Origin: Anagrus nilaparvatae
Taxonomy: Eukaryota; Arthropoda; Insecta; Hymenoptera; Mymaridae
Reading direction: 5' to 3'
DNA length: 64,000 bases
NCBI GenBank assembly: GCA_022575985.1
Contig: JAKSXM010000177.1
Coordinates: 620,001-684,000 of the forward strand
Position numbers and translations under genes: made by a program
Notes under the pieces: generated by a model
What the model saw: the letters and a program-made list of their open reading frames with translations, nothing else
Told to the model about the DNA's origin: nothing
The model's database searches: none
In this document: positions 1-13,260 of the stretch, one piece after another
Layout: every line of letters starts with the position of its first letter
How positions within the stretch are numbered: the first letter of the stretch is position 1

Positions 1-1669
1 ATCCAATTTTTAATTATATTTTTTCAGTTCAATTGTTTTATTTTTCAAGCATTTTTTAGTTATAAAACAAGCGTTGAAAAGACTATTTGGAAAATTAAAA
101 AAGCACAATTAAACCTTTACATCTAGAATTGTAAACTTTCTATCATTTTTGCGTTCAATGTTTTTATAATATAGTCGTTTAAGTGTTTGACTAAATATAA
201 GAATTAAGACTCATTTTATGATGACGTTTAAGTTTTCTATACCGACTGAAATATTTTGGAGGGTAATCTTGATTTTATTGTTGCTTCAGCCTCGTATGTG
301 GTCAGTAATTACAAATCTATGCCTGCCAAAATTGGTTTTTAATATTTATCCTGTAAAGACATCCAAAAAGCACAGAAAGATAAAAATGTTCTATAACTAA
401 TGGGCGTTTACCAGCGTTATTTTTCAGCTAAAAAGAGCTTCTATCCAAAACTTCAGACTCAATGCTTAGCCTTTTTTCGGATTTTGTTCAGAGCACGGAA
501 TCTAAGGCAGTAAAGAGATTTATTTAAAATCCCTTATATTTTATTTCTACAGCTTTCTCATTGTATGTTTACTAAAAGTCAATCATTTTGTTTCTACATC
601 CAAAAAAACGTTTTTTGGCACTTTCAACCCCTCTTACAAAACCTGCAACCGACTTCTGAATTCGGTAAATTTTTTTTCCTGAAAAAAATTAGGTCCAAAT
701 AAAGGTTTGGCAAAGCAAAATTTAAAATTCAAAAGTCATTATTTATATTTTTTAATTTAAAAAAAGTGTAATTGTGTTATATTATGACTTTTAACCTTCA
801 AATTTCGCTATTTTCAGAAAATTTTTTCAATGATTACCAAAGCTTATATACCTATGTGAAATTTCTCGAGGATTACGAATTTTCGCCAGATTTTTATTAT
901 CACCCGATTTAGCGATAAATTCAAAATTTAAGAAACTATAATATTTTGAGAAATATAATTTTTTGATTTGCGGCTTTCAAATTAGCTTATACGCCTTTTT
1001 TAGGAAATGACAATAGATTTTATAACAAGAATTTCAATTAAAAAAAAAAATTGAACCTGATATTCTTGAGTATTTATCTTCAATGCGAGGCTCAAAGATA
1101 AAATTCTTAAATTATGATTTTCTTGTATATGCGTGTAGACAAAATCAACTTTTGGATTCCGGGATCAAATTCTTAGTTAGTATAAGTTTTAAAAGAAAAA
1201 TATTTAATAATATCTAATACAATAAACATTTTGCAGCAGTAACAAGAGATTTTGCATCATTTTACAAAAAGACCAAAAACACGAAAATAACTGACAAATA
1301 TCGAGAATTTCGGACTTATTTTTAGTTGCTATTTCAGAAAAAAATATTTTGGACTGATTTTTAAAGAAAAAAAAAATATTAATTATTGCCTTTGTAACAG
1401 AAAATCAGTCATCAAAAATATCCAACAAAATATCGGATAAAAATTAAATATTTATAAATAAACTATTACACAGCATATTTTTCTTTTATAATTTTCATAA
1501 ATTTTACAAAAAATCATTAATTTGAAATATTCAAGGCTTAAAACATTAGAGTAGTACTTGAGAATCCTGTAAATCTCGTTATAAAATAATATATTACCAT
1601 CTTCAATTACATTTAATAAGATGTTAAAATAATTATATAAATAATGAATAATTAATATTTTTTTTTCAG
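1..1669. other. Intron/upstream DNA of the SLC5 gene, no coding exon seen
   Basis: A+T-rich DNA with homopolymer runs, ending in the polypyrimidine tract and CAG acceptor at 1667-1669. The exon at 1670 starts inside a codon, so this stretch must be intron. I looked for the missing N-terminal transporter exons and found none. The only 60-codon ORF (218-400) has no transporter-like composition. 640-960 resembles decayed repeat DNA seen near 7.5 and 51.6 kb. Confidence 0.6.
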
Positions 1670-3445
1670 ATTTAAGTCAAAACTTGTTCGTTGTTTAGCA
1701 AGTCTTTCTTATGTAATACGAAGTGTACTAAATGTATCAGTTACTGTATTTACACCATGTGTAGCATTAAAAACTGTTATTGGCCTTCCATATTGGGCAA
1801 GTATTTGTGGTATTACAACAATCTCAATAATTTTCACATTAATGGTAAATATGATAAAAAGAAAATTTAGTTATTTAATAATTTACTAAAACTTAATTAT
1901 TTAACAAAAGGGTGGATTAAAAGCAGCTATTCTCTCTGATGTTATACAAGGATTAACTATGATTGGTGTTTCAGTTATTATTATTATTCATGGTACTTTT
2001 GATGCTGGTGGTTTTAGTAATGTTGTAAATATTACAAGAGAAGGCGGACGTTTTGATTTTTTAAAGTAAAACTTTTTTTTTTTCGAATTTTTTTTTTTTA
2101 TAACTTTTAAACAGAATTTTTAATTTATATACTTTTTTAGCTTTGATATGGATCCAACCATAAGAGTAACAACAGTATCAGCTATTGTAGGCCAACTTTT
2201 CATGAGTCTCTCTATATTTGGTTGCCAACAAAACTTTGTTCAACGTTATTGTAGTATGAGTAGTCGTCGCAAAGTTGTTAAGTATGTATTGGTACATTTT
2301 GTTCACATTAACTTTTTGCAAAATTTATCTACTTTTATTTTATAATTATTTTATTTTTCAGAACAATGATGTTTAATATGCCAGTAATAAGTGTTTTATT
2401 TTCCTTGTCGTGGATAGTTGGTATGGTCATTTATGCAGAATATTATAAATGTGATCCATTACATGCTGGATATACATCAAAATTTGATGAAATAGTTCCA
2501 TTTTACGTTGAAGATAAATTTTTGTATCTTCCAGGATTATTAGGTTTAGTCATGGCATCTGTTTTTAATAGTTCCTTAACAATAACAGTTTCAATACTTA
2601 ATTCTCTGGCAACAGTTACTTTTGAAGATTTTATAAGTCAAATACCAATTTTCAAAAATCTTAAGGATAATCAGCAACTGAACACAATAAAAGTTCTTGG
2701 AGTTTTTTACGGTTTAATTGTTATTGGTATAAGTTTCTTAGTCGGTATGCTTCCTGGTGTTATCGAATCAAATATGTTAATGACATCAGCAACGTCTGGT
2801 CCTTTGCTTGGTGTATTTGTTTTGGCAATGTTAGTGCCTTGTGCCAATTGGAAGGGTGCAGCTGCTGGTATGATTTTTAGCCATGTAACAACGTTATGGT
2901 TAACTTTTGGAAGACTCAGCTTAGACATACCTGTTGAAGAGTTGAAATGGTCAACAGAAGGTTGCCAAAATGATACATTTTCATCACATTTAATTAAAGT
3001 CAAAGATGTCACACCAATTCCAAGTCATTGGCAAAGTACCCCAAAACCTGAGGTATTTGCCAATGAAACACCACAAGGTGTGTTTGATAACATTTATGCA
3101 ATAACTTACATGTATTATGCATTAATTGGTAGTTTATCAACAATAATTGTTGGCATATTAATAAGTTTATTAACTGCTGATGCAAAAGAAGATGCTTACG
3201 AAGAACATTTATTACATCCATTTATACTAAAATTATCAAAATTAATGCCTGGTAAACCAAGAACTTTCCAAAATCAAATAATTGATAACAACAATACAAA
3301 TGATGGTTTGATTGTCAACAACACTGATAATATTAAGAAATTAGAACATAGTGTAGAAATTAACAGTACTTACAATGGAAAATTAGAAGCATTAAAAAAA
3401 GTAACATTGGAAGTTACCAATGAAATAAATAAAACAAAACTTTAG
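1670..3445 (+). CDS. Sodium:solute symporter, SLC5 family (SMCT/multivitamin transporter-like), 3' four exons
   Basis: Exons 1670-1844, 1911-2065, 2141-2281 and 2362-3445 join in phase (0, 2, 2) to give 517 residues and a TAA stop. The first base completes a codon from an upstream exon. SLC5 carriers couple Na+ to uptake of small organic solutes across the plasma membrane. Family marks: 'MGGLKAAILSDVIQ' across the first junction, 'NFVQRYCSM' in exon 3, and 'GLLGLVMASVF' followed by 'LNSLATVTFEDF' in exon 4. Alternating hydrophobic segments fit a multipass protein; the tail after the last membrane span is hydrophilic and Asn-rich. Roughly the first 110 residues (first two to three spans) are missing and must lie outside the window. 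The usual 'SLST' of SMCT-type members reads 'SLTI' here. Substrate cannot be assigned: monocarboxylate, vitamin and iodide carriers share this fold. Family certain; subfamily inferred. Confidence 0.93.
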
Positions 3446-4140
3446 AGTGTAAAATAATTTTTAAAAAATATGTGTTTTTGTGTTAATAAACCAAAAGACT
3501 GATGTTTTAATATAAACAATTTATAGATTTTAATTATTAATTTTTAATTAATATTTTTTAAAAAACTATTTTCTTAATACAAAGACTGTTTGAAATTATA
3601 AAATAGTGATAAGTTTGTATGAAATTAAGTACAACAGAGTTCTTAATTTTAGAAATTTTTAAAAATATTTTTTTAGTGTTAAATTTTTTATGTTATTGAT
3701 ATGAAAAATACTTGATAATTAAATGTTGTATATTTTTGTAATTAGTGTGCTAAAAATAGTTTGTAATGTAAATGTTATGTTAAAGTGAAAATATTAATTC
3801 AGTTTTAAATTATAAAATTTTAATTAAGACTATAAATATTTAAATAATAAGTTGTATTGAGAATTAAATGTTTTTGTGATGTCACAAACCTAAATGAAAT
3901 AGCCTATTGGATAAATTAAGTAAATTCTGTAAATAAAAGTAATTTATCCATCTGGCTGTTTACTCGTACTATTTTCAAGGAAAATATGTATTTGTTAAAA
4001 AGTTACTTGTTTTAGGTGCAGAAAAAAATTTATGAAAATACTTAATAAACCAGATTAATTAATTTTATACTAGTATTTATCTGATGCTGACGTCTGTGAA
4101 TTCCTTAATTTTGACAGTTTTTATGTAAATAAAGACGCTT
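3446..4140 (+). other. 3' UTR of the SLC5 gene with several polyadenylation signals
   Basis: Follows the stop codon directly. AATAAA hexamers occur at 3485-3490, 3932-3937 and 4044-4049, with more further on. Which one is used cannot be read from sequence, so the 3' end is uncertain. Confidence 0.5.
3485..3490 (+). terminator. Candidate polyadenylation signal AATAAA of SLC5 gene
   Basis: First canonical hexamer after the stop codon, 40 bases downstream. In A+T-rich DNA the hexamer is common by chance, hence moderate confidence. Confidence 0.4.
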
Positions 4141-5160
4141 TTTATAATTTAAGTTTAGATACTTTGTTTAATAGTAAAAATGTATTTCAGATGTGAGATT
4201 TTTTTTAAATCAGTATTTCAGGCGAAAAATTTAATCTTTTAGTTACAGTGGTTTGTACTTTTAAAAACGAAATAATTTTTGTAATTAAAAAATAAGTGCC
4301 TAAATTGAAATTGTAATTATGTAAACGTAATTTTGAAATCTGAGGTGCTTTGTGTACGCAACAATTGCGTTTTGAAAGTTTTTTTTGGAATTTAATGAAA
4401 GATTTTAGACACTCTTTAAAAAAAAATAGTAAAAATAAATTAGATCTATCGCGAAAAAAAAAGTTTTATTTTTACTTTTTTAATGTTTCAACTAGAAACA
4501 ATTAATTTTAAAAAACTGGAAAATTTTTAAATTATTTGAAAATTCTCATATCTATAAAATGAGTACTAATTTAATTTAAATATAATTATTTGTAAGGTTT
4601 ATAAGAATTAAAAAAGCTGTAAATAATTAAATAAAACAAATGAAAAATTAAAAAAAATGTTTTAATTTAATTAAGTATAAAAAAATATATGTTAAAACAT
4701 TTTTAATTTTCTAATTATTTTTTTTTACATCATGTAAAAAATTTATGCACATTTATAAAAAAAAGTAAAAAACGTCATTTATATATTATAATTAATATAA
4801 TTTGTACATAATTAAATAAATACAATGTAATTTAATATTTTTTTTTTTTATTTTAAAATATATACTAATATTGTAATTATTTCTTTTTTTTTATGTATTG
4901 GATTTTATGAGTGATGATCTGGCTTAGGAGCCTGTAAATTTAGAGAATTGGCAGCATTTTTGAGATCTATATAATAACTTATCATAATTTTAATGTTGGC
5001 AGCAATTTAAAAAGAAAACATTAAAGTAGCAGAATTTCCGGAATTCGGAAAAATTCTTTCTAGATTTTCTGGGACCTATTTTCAGTTTCCTTGGGAAAAA
5101 TTGAATATAATTTTTTACGTTAATATAAGCCATGGACAGAAAAAATAAAAGAAAAATTTA
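4141..5160. other. A+T-rich intergenic DNA
   Basis: Only A/T homopolymers and short simple repeats. No ORF or recognisable element seen. Confidence 0.5.
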
Positions 5161-5479
5161 TGACCGGTTTGTGTAACTACACAGCCAACGAGCATGGAAC
5201 ATGTTCACTCATAACAGTAATAAATCCAAAAACCAAAATTACAATAAACCCTGAAATATAAATTATCCTAAGTCCAGAAACCTAAAGTATTCTAAGTTCT
5301 TGTTCTTATCAGGACCTGATCAGGCCCTGACTCCAACTTCAAATTATTCTAAGTACCTAAATTGAAAATATTCTAAGTCAATTTCACCCCCCCCCCCCTA
5401 AAAATGTCACTTTTTCACCCCCCCCCCCCGCCAACCCAAACTTTTTCAAATACCCCATCCAATGAACATGTTCCATGTT
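5161..5479 (+). repeat. Palindrome-ended repeat family, copy A
   Basis: Begins 'GGTTTGTGTAACTACACA' then 'GCATGGAACATGTTCACTC'. Ends 'AATGAACATGTTCCATGTT'. The inner ends are inverted copies of a 15-base word with palindromic core. The interior carries 'ATTCTAAGT' words and two runs of 10 or more C. Nearly the same sequence recurs at 41623-42120, and inverted inside the 22-26 kb array. No coding capacity, so a non-autonomous element or satellite-like unit. Confidence 0.75.
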
Positions 5480-7378
5480 AAAAAAATTCTCTCTTTTATA
5501 GAACTCCTAAAACACAAAAAAGATTACCAAAAATTTGAGAATTGAACCTATGTCTATTAATATAGGCCTGGAGCAAGGTTTCATTTGCGTTTTTTTTTTA
5601 AAGCATTTCCATGGAATTTTTCGACGGTAATTTTAGTTTTTGAGGTCGCTAATTCCAAATCCAAAGTCCGTTTTGACCTAACGCGATCCAATTTTGCGTA
5701 ATTGCCTATTTTAGGTCATTTTTAACGTTTTTTTTGCCATTTTTTGTTAAAATTTTTAATATATTACCATTTTTCATACACTAGACTAATGTTTTTTGGG
5801 TCTCTATACTTAATTATCATATCTACTGATACAAAAAAAAATGTTAGCCCATAATAGGGATTCTTAGGCTATTTTTTACGGTTTTTGGGCTAATACTATA
5901 TTTCTCCTCTAGTGGCCAAAATATTGTTTAGCTATTTACACTTACGACTTAAAACTTACTGACTAGTAACTCATGTCCCTTGGTAAAAATCACAGTTTTT
6001 AATGAATTAGATATCAGAGTACCTACATCCTCTAGCTATAGCTAGCCATTTCTTAAATAATCGCAAAAAACAAATCTACGTACGGACCAAATCCATGCAA
6101 GCAAAAAAAGTAACAGGTTTTGAAATATTTGAACTAAAAAAAAAACGTATATCAAAAAAATTCTAACATGGCTAAATGCGTGTCGAATCGCATAATGTAA
6201 CATGCAAATTATCATACTTTTTATACTTAATTTTTTTAAAGGATTAAAAAAAAAAATTTATGCATTTTTGTATGGTAAATGTCTAAATAAAGTGAAAAAA
6301 AGAATTAAAATAAAAAATATATATATATAAGAAATAAAAATGAAAGAGGGTCGAGTATTTACAGTACATAGTTGTATTAGTGCATGCCGTGTGCGGAATG
6401 CGACAAAATTTATGTTTGTGTGTTTGGTTTTGAACGTACTTTTTTATGCACGTATGCATTTTATTATTATTATTATTATTATTTACATTTTTTTGTTATT
6501 TTATTATTATTTTTCTATTCATTTACAGAAAAAAAAAATTATCATTATTATTATTTTTCGTAAAAAATCATGCAGAGAATAAGTATTACTTATATTATTT
6601 TACATTAAAAAATAAAAATATAATGAAAAATAAAAATTTTACAACAAAACAATAAATTTATAAAAAAGATGTAAAACTAAGTATGTATAAAAGAAAAGAA
6701 AAAAGCCTAAGGGATAAAACTACTTTGGTTTTGTGGGTTACGTGTAATGGTCGAAAAAAAGTATAATACATTTTTTTATATGAGGGATTCCAAATTAACG
6801 TAGTATGTTGAAATTGCAGGGGTGCATTGAATTTGATTTAAAATATTTTTTGTGTAATAAATCAGAGAAAAAAATAACATGTATAAAAGCAACCGAATTA
6901 CTGAGCAGATTCTGTTGATTCTGACCAGAATTTCTAGGAACCGGTATTCTATCACTGGGTAAAAATTGCGGTAAACTCGACTCGATTTTTAGATTTCTCG
7001 GGAAATTTTTTTCTAATACCCCTTTTCAGGTAAATTTTGAGTATTTCTAAAACATTAACCAAAAAATATTTTTAAAATAATTTTCTATTTGCTATATGTA
7101 AAAACTCCTTATGAAAGGGTAAATTAAATAACTGATTAAAATTGAAAGCTGGGCTCGGAGAACTGGTAAACGTTATTTTCAGTTAATGCTGAGAAAAATA
7201 TTTTAAACTAAGTATGGTTACTTCATAGTTAGATTTAGATCCAATTGGTGAAGAATACTTCATATATGCAATAGTCTAGTTTGTAACTAAAAATAGTAAA
7301 CAAGTAGACACTCTCAAGCATAAAGTATTTATTCTTTGTTTTACACGTCAATTTGTTTTTTAAGGTTGTATTTTATAT
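5480..7378. other. Intergenic DNA with simple repeats and one solo element end
   Basis: Contains a TTA/ATT microsatellite near 6460-6485, which creates the low-complexity ORFs there. At 6782 is the word GAGGGATTCC preceded by ATAT, matching the ends of the elements at 7379 and 51484. No coding region supported. Confidence 0.5.
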
Positions 7379-9606
7379 GAACGATTCCACGCCAACTGGG
7401 CCCAAGCTGGACTGAAGGGAAGTGGAAATCCGTTTTTTTTTTTCTGAAAGTGCAACCAATAGTAAATACTTCTACCTATTTTGAGCTTCTGTACCTAATT
7501 CGCCATTTTTGGCAGCCTGTGATTTTGGCTCTTTTGTGTAATTTTTTTGTCTTCTAAAGAGTTTGCATGAAAATGGCGAGCTTTTAAAGTTAAAAGTCAT
7601 AATAAATCATTTTTTATTTTTTTTTTATTAAAAAAAATTAATTTTAAAATTTTTTAAGTCTTTTCGCATATTTTTTCAAAGTTTTTTTCTCTCCAAAGTT
7701 TTTACAGAAATATAGAGAAATATGTTATGAAGTACGCGTATGCATCAATTGATACAATGAATTTTAATTCAACACAAATTTTAACCTTGTTTACTATGAT
7801 ACAAGACTAGGCTAATTAAGATCACTCAAGTTCTTATCAAAAATTTAGCGAATACCCTGAATATTATATTTTCTATTTGACATTTCGTGCAGTAACAAAA
7901 ATTCAATCTCAAATCTTATGAACTTGACTGGTATAATAATTTATCTACAGACAAGTTGGGTGCATAAAATTTGATATTCATAAAATAATTTAAAAAATTT
8001 TTTAATGTAAAATCCGTCATACCATCAAAGCAAGTACACAACCACATAAAAATAAATAAAAAACTTTTTTTTACTACTGTATAATATAATCTTAATTTGC
8101 ATTATTAAAGTGATGGAATATATTTTGAAAAGCAATTTTAACACTTCTAAATAAAAATTCTTTATATACCATTAAAAAAAATGCACTCGAATATATTTAA
8201 AACTCTTAAAACGTTATAGTATATTATACAATCTACTGTTTTTATGAATATAAGTTTGTTTATATTTTATCACACTAAAGAAAAGTCATTTTTATGATAA
8301 AAAAAAAAATTAATGATGTGTTGTTATTGGAGTGAATATTTATATTTTTTTTCATACTTACTTTTCCTGTTTTTCAAAAGTAGAAAAAAAAAAAAGCTTT
8401 TACCATCGTGGATTAGATTTCCTTTTAAAGTGTTAATGCTTTCGAAAAGTTTTTTTATTTTTCATTTTGTATTTTACATTTTTATGCAATTTTTTATCTA
8501 TTTTCTTTTTTCTCGAAAAAAAATTTTTTTTATACATGCTTTATTTAAGCGATTTATATTTATTTTTTCAATTTAAAAATACCATCAATTTACAATTACT
8601 AGTTTAAAGAAAAAATATGTGTAAAGCGTGGGTAAACGGCTGTGGCGGTAAGAGATTTTTGATTTTTTGGTTTTCTAATTTAAAATTAAAAATTATTGTT
8701 TCGCACCCCAACAGGACTATAAAAAAAGATGCTAATGATGATATATTATTTTTGTGCTCAAAAACCGATTTTTGAAAAATTCAAAATTGTATTTCAGGGT
8801 CTTAAAGGGGTCTTAAATGCCCGAAAAGAATGTTGCCTTAAAAATTGATCATATGTTAAGTTTTCGAGACAATTTCCTGAGTATTATCTGGGTTATTTTA
8901 GGTTTTAGGGGGCCTTTCGTGGCCTAGAGGTCTAATTCCAACAGGATTTCATGAGTTTTTTCACAGCATATTGGATGTTACTACTTATGCTAAGTATGGT
9001 TGTAGGGCCCAAATTACTATGCTTATCCGGGAATCAGGGAAGCCATTTATGACAGAATCGAATTAAGTTGGTAACATTTTTTGTGTGCTTTTCTTATGGG
9101 AGGAAGTTTAACAAACCCACGATTCTCATTATTCTATCCTGCTATAAAAGGCTTTTCTGTAGCTTTTGGTTTGGACTGCATATGCGTGAGAAATTACGTT
9201 TTATATCATTTAAAAAAAAATGTGTAGGTTTAAAAATGTGTAGTATTTTCTACCTGGGCTTAAATTTAAAGTTTTATAATATATTTTCATCTATTAAAAA
9301 AAAGTCGTAGAATACGCTAACCAGAAAGCTCCAGATCAAAAAATGATATTTTGGAATCACATACTATCTTTTGAAATTTTTGAATATGCCAAATTCATAT
9401 AACTTGGAGTCGCAAAAATAAGAATATTGTGAGTGAATTCACCAAATTAGATCAAAAAAACAAAAATTGCTGCTAAAAATCAAGATTCAAAAAAGTTAAA
9501 AGTTGCTGAGAATGCTTATTTTTGTTGTACTTTCGTAAAAAAATAATTTTGGACTCTTTCCGAAACACTTTAGTCCAACTTGGACCCAGTTGGTGTTGAA
9601 TCCCTC
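7379..9606. mobile_element. Non-autonomous DNA transposon with terminal inverted repeats (GAGGGATTCC family), long copy
   Basis: The left end (7379 on, 'GATTCCACGCCAACTGGG', 'CCCAAGCTGGACTGAAGG') is an inverted match of the right end (to 9606, 'TTTAGTCCAACTTGGACC', 'CAGTTGGTGTTGAATCCC'). A shorter relative sits at 51484-52040. The left end is preceded by ATAT and the right end followed by AAAT, a possible 4-base target duplication with one mismatch. The 2.2-kb interior has no transposase; the middle (about 7.9-9.3 kb) is unlike the short copy and may be inserted DNA. Superfamily not assigned. Confidence 0.6.
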
Positions 9607-9699
9607 AAATGTTATTTATAGATATTATATAAAAATTTTTCTCGCAAACAAAAAGATCTTGCAACATATTGTAAATGTAATAAATTATTGAAGGCCTTC

Positions 9700-9918
9700 A
9701 TTGAAGGGATTTAGAATATTTTCGATAGGCACTTAGCATAATTTTTATTTTGGTACCTAGAATAATACGCATTTAGGAAATCAGAATAATTTAGGTCTTA
9801 AAACCTAGCAAAGGTAATAATTATACAAATGTTAAAAATAGCAAATTGTATTGTAATGTTGCGTAACATTTCTGCATTATACCTAGTCCTCAACTGTAAG
9901 TAAACATGTTTCATGTAT
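9700..9918 (-). repeat. Palindrome-ended repeat family, copy B (inverted, partial)
   Basis: 9838-9918 is the reverse complement of the copy at the end of the window (63895-63970), sharing 'CCTAGTCCTCAACTGTAAG' and the core variant 'AACATGTTTCATG'. 'ACCTAGAATAAT' words upstream match the family interior. Diverged. Confidence 0.55.
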
Positions 9919-12900
9919 TAAAGTTGTGTTTACGAAAAGTTTTTTTTTTTTAAATTTATAAAACAAATTTTACGTAACCAATCCACCAAACCCTTTATTA
10001 CAAAAAAAAATCAGTTCCAGCAAGCTAAAATCAATTTACAGTTAGCGAATTTTTTTCACAGTATTGTTTGAAGTTTGAATTTTAATTTGCGTAACAACTT
10101 TTTTTATAATTCATAACTTAATTATATTAAAAAAAGTAAATGGGTCAAATTAGCACGCTTAAGATAAATTATCTTCTTGACGATGAATTATGCGAGCCAA
10201 ATAGTTTAATATTTTTCATCATGATATACTCAAGAGACGAATAGTACATACATATTTAAAAAAAATTTTTAATTAAATTCTTTTTCATTATTTACATGGT
10301 AAATTAAAGCTCGCAAAGCGTTCTTAAAACAATGTTCTAATTAGCAGAACTTTTATTTTTGGTTGTTCCATAAGACACTAATTAATTATTAATTATTTAA
10401 TTTTTGTGAATTGGTTTTTGGTGAACCGAAATATGTACAGCGTGTTTATTTCTACTTCGAACCTTACGTAATTTATGTTATAATTTAATTTTATCTGATG
10501 TAAAACTACATATTTTTACAATAAAAAATATTATATTAAATATCTCTGGAGGATTGAAGTTATTTTCAACGAGTAAGCATGTGACCGTAAAAAATTATGG
10601 TTACAAATCCACAGAGTTTGATAATAAATTCTATTTTGAATATTTGAAAACTAGATTTTCAAGAGAAAATATCAAATTTTGAGAAATTCAAAATTAAAAT
10701 TAAATTGAAAATTCACTCTACTGATTTTTCTATGCGCAGTATTACGTATGAATAAATAAAATTTTATTCATGTATTATTAATATACATGCAAGTCCAAAT
10801 ACGTGAAAGAAAATAACCATGAATGGAAATTATTTTACATCACAAAACTTATTCTTGTCAAAAGATAATAAGTTTTATTATATGTAGTTTTTTTCAATAC
10901 TGAATTTACATTTATAAAAAATTTAAATTTAGAAGATTGCGCTTTTCTCAAAGTATTATGTACAGAGCAGTTTCCCATCAGAAACTGACTTGTATTATGG
11001 AAAAGTTTTTATAAAACTAAAATAAGAAAATTTTGAAGTTTTTATCTTGTTAGATTTTAAAATAATTAATCTATAACCAATCAAATTTTCTTGGTTTTCC
11101 TCAATTTCATGAGTTGATTATTGAACAAAAACCTAAGTTACTGACATTAGATTTCAAAACGTTTTTAAAGTACAAGCTGATATATAGTAAAAGTTTTTAA
11201 TTTTTAGAAAAATTCTTGGAAAATCTTAGAAAAAAAATTCTCAACATAAATAATATTAAAAAGATCAGCGATTTACCAAGACTTTTCTTTGACTAAACAC
11301 AGTTTGAGAGTTTTGAATTTTGAAGACCTGTACCTCTAATGAAGTAACTAATAAATTTTCGGTATATATTATAAAAATTTTATTATTAATTACCAAAAAT
11401 AGTTTGTGGGAAATATTAGAAAAAATGTTATAAAAAAATTTTTTTAATTTTATTTTTTTCAAAATTTCCAATGTTGATAAATTAGATTTCTTCATTTAAT
11501 TAACCACTGCAGAAAAAGTCGTAGCACAAGAGCGACTAAATATCGACTAAGATATATTCTATGTGAGTGTGTGTGCTTTAAAAAACTGTAAATTCATATA
11601 TGTGTATTATTTTCATTAAAAAAAAGGTTATGATTGCATATTAGTATGAATTTTGATTGCGTGTATGAATAACAGTGACGCTGCTAATTTTTTGTTTAAT
11701 TTTTTCAATATTTAAATAATTTAATTTATTATTAAAATTATTTAAAATTTTGTGAACGTTTATATTTTTATTGCTGTTTTATATTTACATTTCTATAAAT
11801 ATAAATAAAGTTGTGTACTAGTTTGTGAAATAATTTATGGATGCCGGTTAAATTATAGGTAAGTTAAAATAAAATAATTGACCTTAATATTTATATAATT
11901 TGCAATTATTGCATGAGAATTTTTTTTCATTGAGTATACATTTAGATTAAAGTAAAAATATGATGTAGAAAATATATATTTTTATTTAATTTTTATTAAT
12001 TTTAAATAAATTATTTATTTATATCAAAATATTTTAATAGAGTTAGGTAATAACTGATTCCTACAATATTTTCTTGAATTATTATTTTTTTTTTTTTTAG
12101 CAAATTGATTATTTGGTGATGTACATACTAAAAGTTTTAAAAAATTGTTACTTTAAATCCAGTTATTAGAATATATTTTTGGAGGTTAGGCTTTGTATTT
12201 ATATATGAGAAGTTTATGTATATACACAGATATACACACATACATGCATAGAGTTTTGTAATTAAAAATAAAATGTTTTCAAAGTTGCAAATATGTAAGT
12301 TTTAAATAATAAATGAGTTTTAGTTAAATTTAATATAAATTTTTTTTGCTGCTTTTTGCATGATTGTTTTATTTATGATTAACACTAATTATAAGATAAG
12401 ATAATTTTTTTTTTTGTATTTTAATGCAATATACCTCTTAAACTCAAGTTAAATCACGGTTTCATTTCACTGATTACGATTTTCATGGTTTCATTCGTGA
12501 GGATTGCGAAAAACACTCTGAAATTAGGATCAAAGGCTCGCTTTTAAAAGTTTGTTTACAATCTTCACAAGTCATAATAATTTTGGGAATCATACTCTTT
12601 AAAATTTAGCAAAACATCCATCAGGGGTGTTCTTGGGTTATTTTGCAATATTCAAAATTTAATGTAAAATTTTACTTCTTTACGCTTCTCGTATATAATA
12701 TGGCTCATGTTCATTTTTTTTTGCAAAAATAAATTAAAAAAAAATTATATAAAAATCTTGTTTTAGTGCTGTAATTTTTAGAAAACATAAAATAAAAGTT
12801 TTTTTATCAAAGGATCAACTTGTTATCCTATCCTAAAAATGAGTTAGTCATCGATACGGTAACTATGTACATTGTTATCGCTAAAAGAGTCATTCTGATT

Positions 12901-13260
12901 GGTTCTCTCAATAATGTACACAATACATACATAACAAATTTTAAAAACAATAACATTAACACAATTCTCAAAAAGTTAGGTTATTTTATTTTAGGTATCA
13001 TACAAGTTATATAATAAACCAATAGCTAATTATTTAACTTATAAATGGTTATTGATAATTAAAAATTATTTATTTAATTCATTTAAAAAATTAACAGAAA
13101 GCATAGATTTATTTAAAATTTAAATTATTGGTTAATATATCATATTTTTTGCATATCTTTCAAACCTCAAATCTTTGTTATGTAAATTATGTTTTTAAAT
13201 TTTTAACTATTTTTTTAAATGCATAAGAGAAGTACTTGAATAATAATAATAGTAAATAAT
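9919..13260. other. A+T-rich intergenic DNA
   Basis: No coding region seen on either strand; the ORFs present are short and low complexity. The one point of interest is a consensus-strength donor at 11859 (listed separately). Confidence 0.45.
11500..11858 (+). other. Possible non-coding first exon of the peptidase gene
   Basis: Ends at 'AATTATAG|GTAAGTT', a full-consensus splice donor in otherwise donor-poor DNA. It could pair with the strong acceptor at 17706-17707. The ATGs near 11838 run into stops after a few codons, so it would be 5' UTR. The left limit is arbitrary. Purely an inference from one splice site. Confidence 0.2.

Noticed and set aside
218..400. Possible N-terminal exon of the SLC5 gene
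   Set aside because: No match to SLC5 N-terminal spans, and no donor in a phase fitting the exon at 1670.
2707..3221. Minus-strand ORFs under the SLC5 last exon
   Set aside because: Shadows of the transporter coding frame.
6340..6655. Ile/Phe-rich ORFs
   Set aside because: Produced by an ATT microsatellite and A/T runs.
8915..8950. tRNA-like words (GTGGCCTAGAGGTCTAATTCC)
   Set aside because: No B-box or cloverleaf pairing; no tRNA found elsewhere by eye on either strand.
8313..9310. 80-87 codon ORFs inside the 2.2-kb transposon
   Set aside because: Low-complexity Phe/Lys sequence without transposase motifs.
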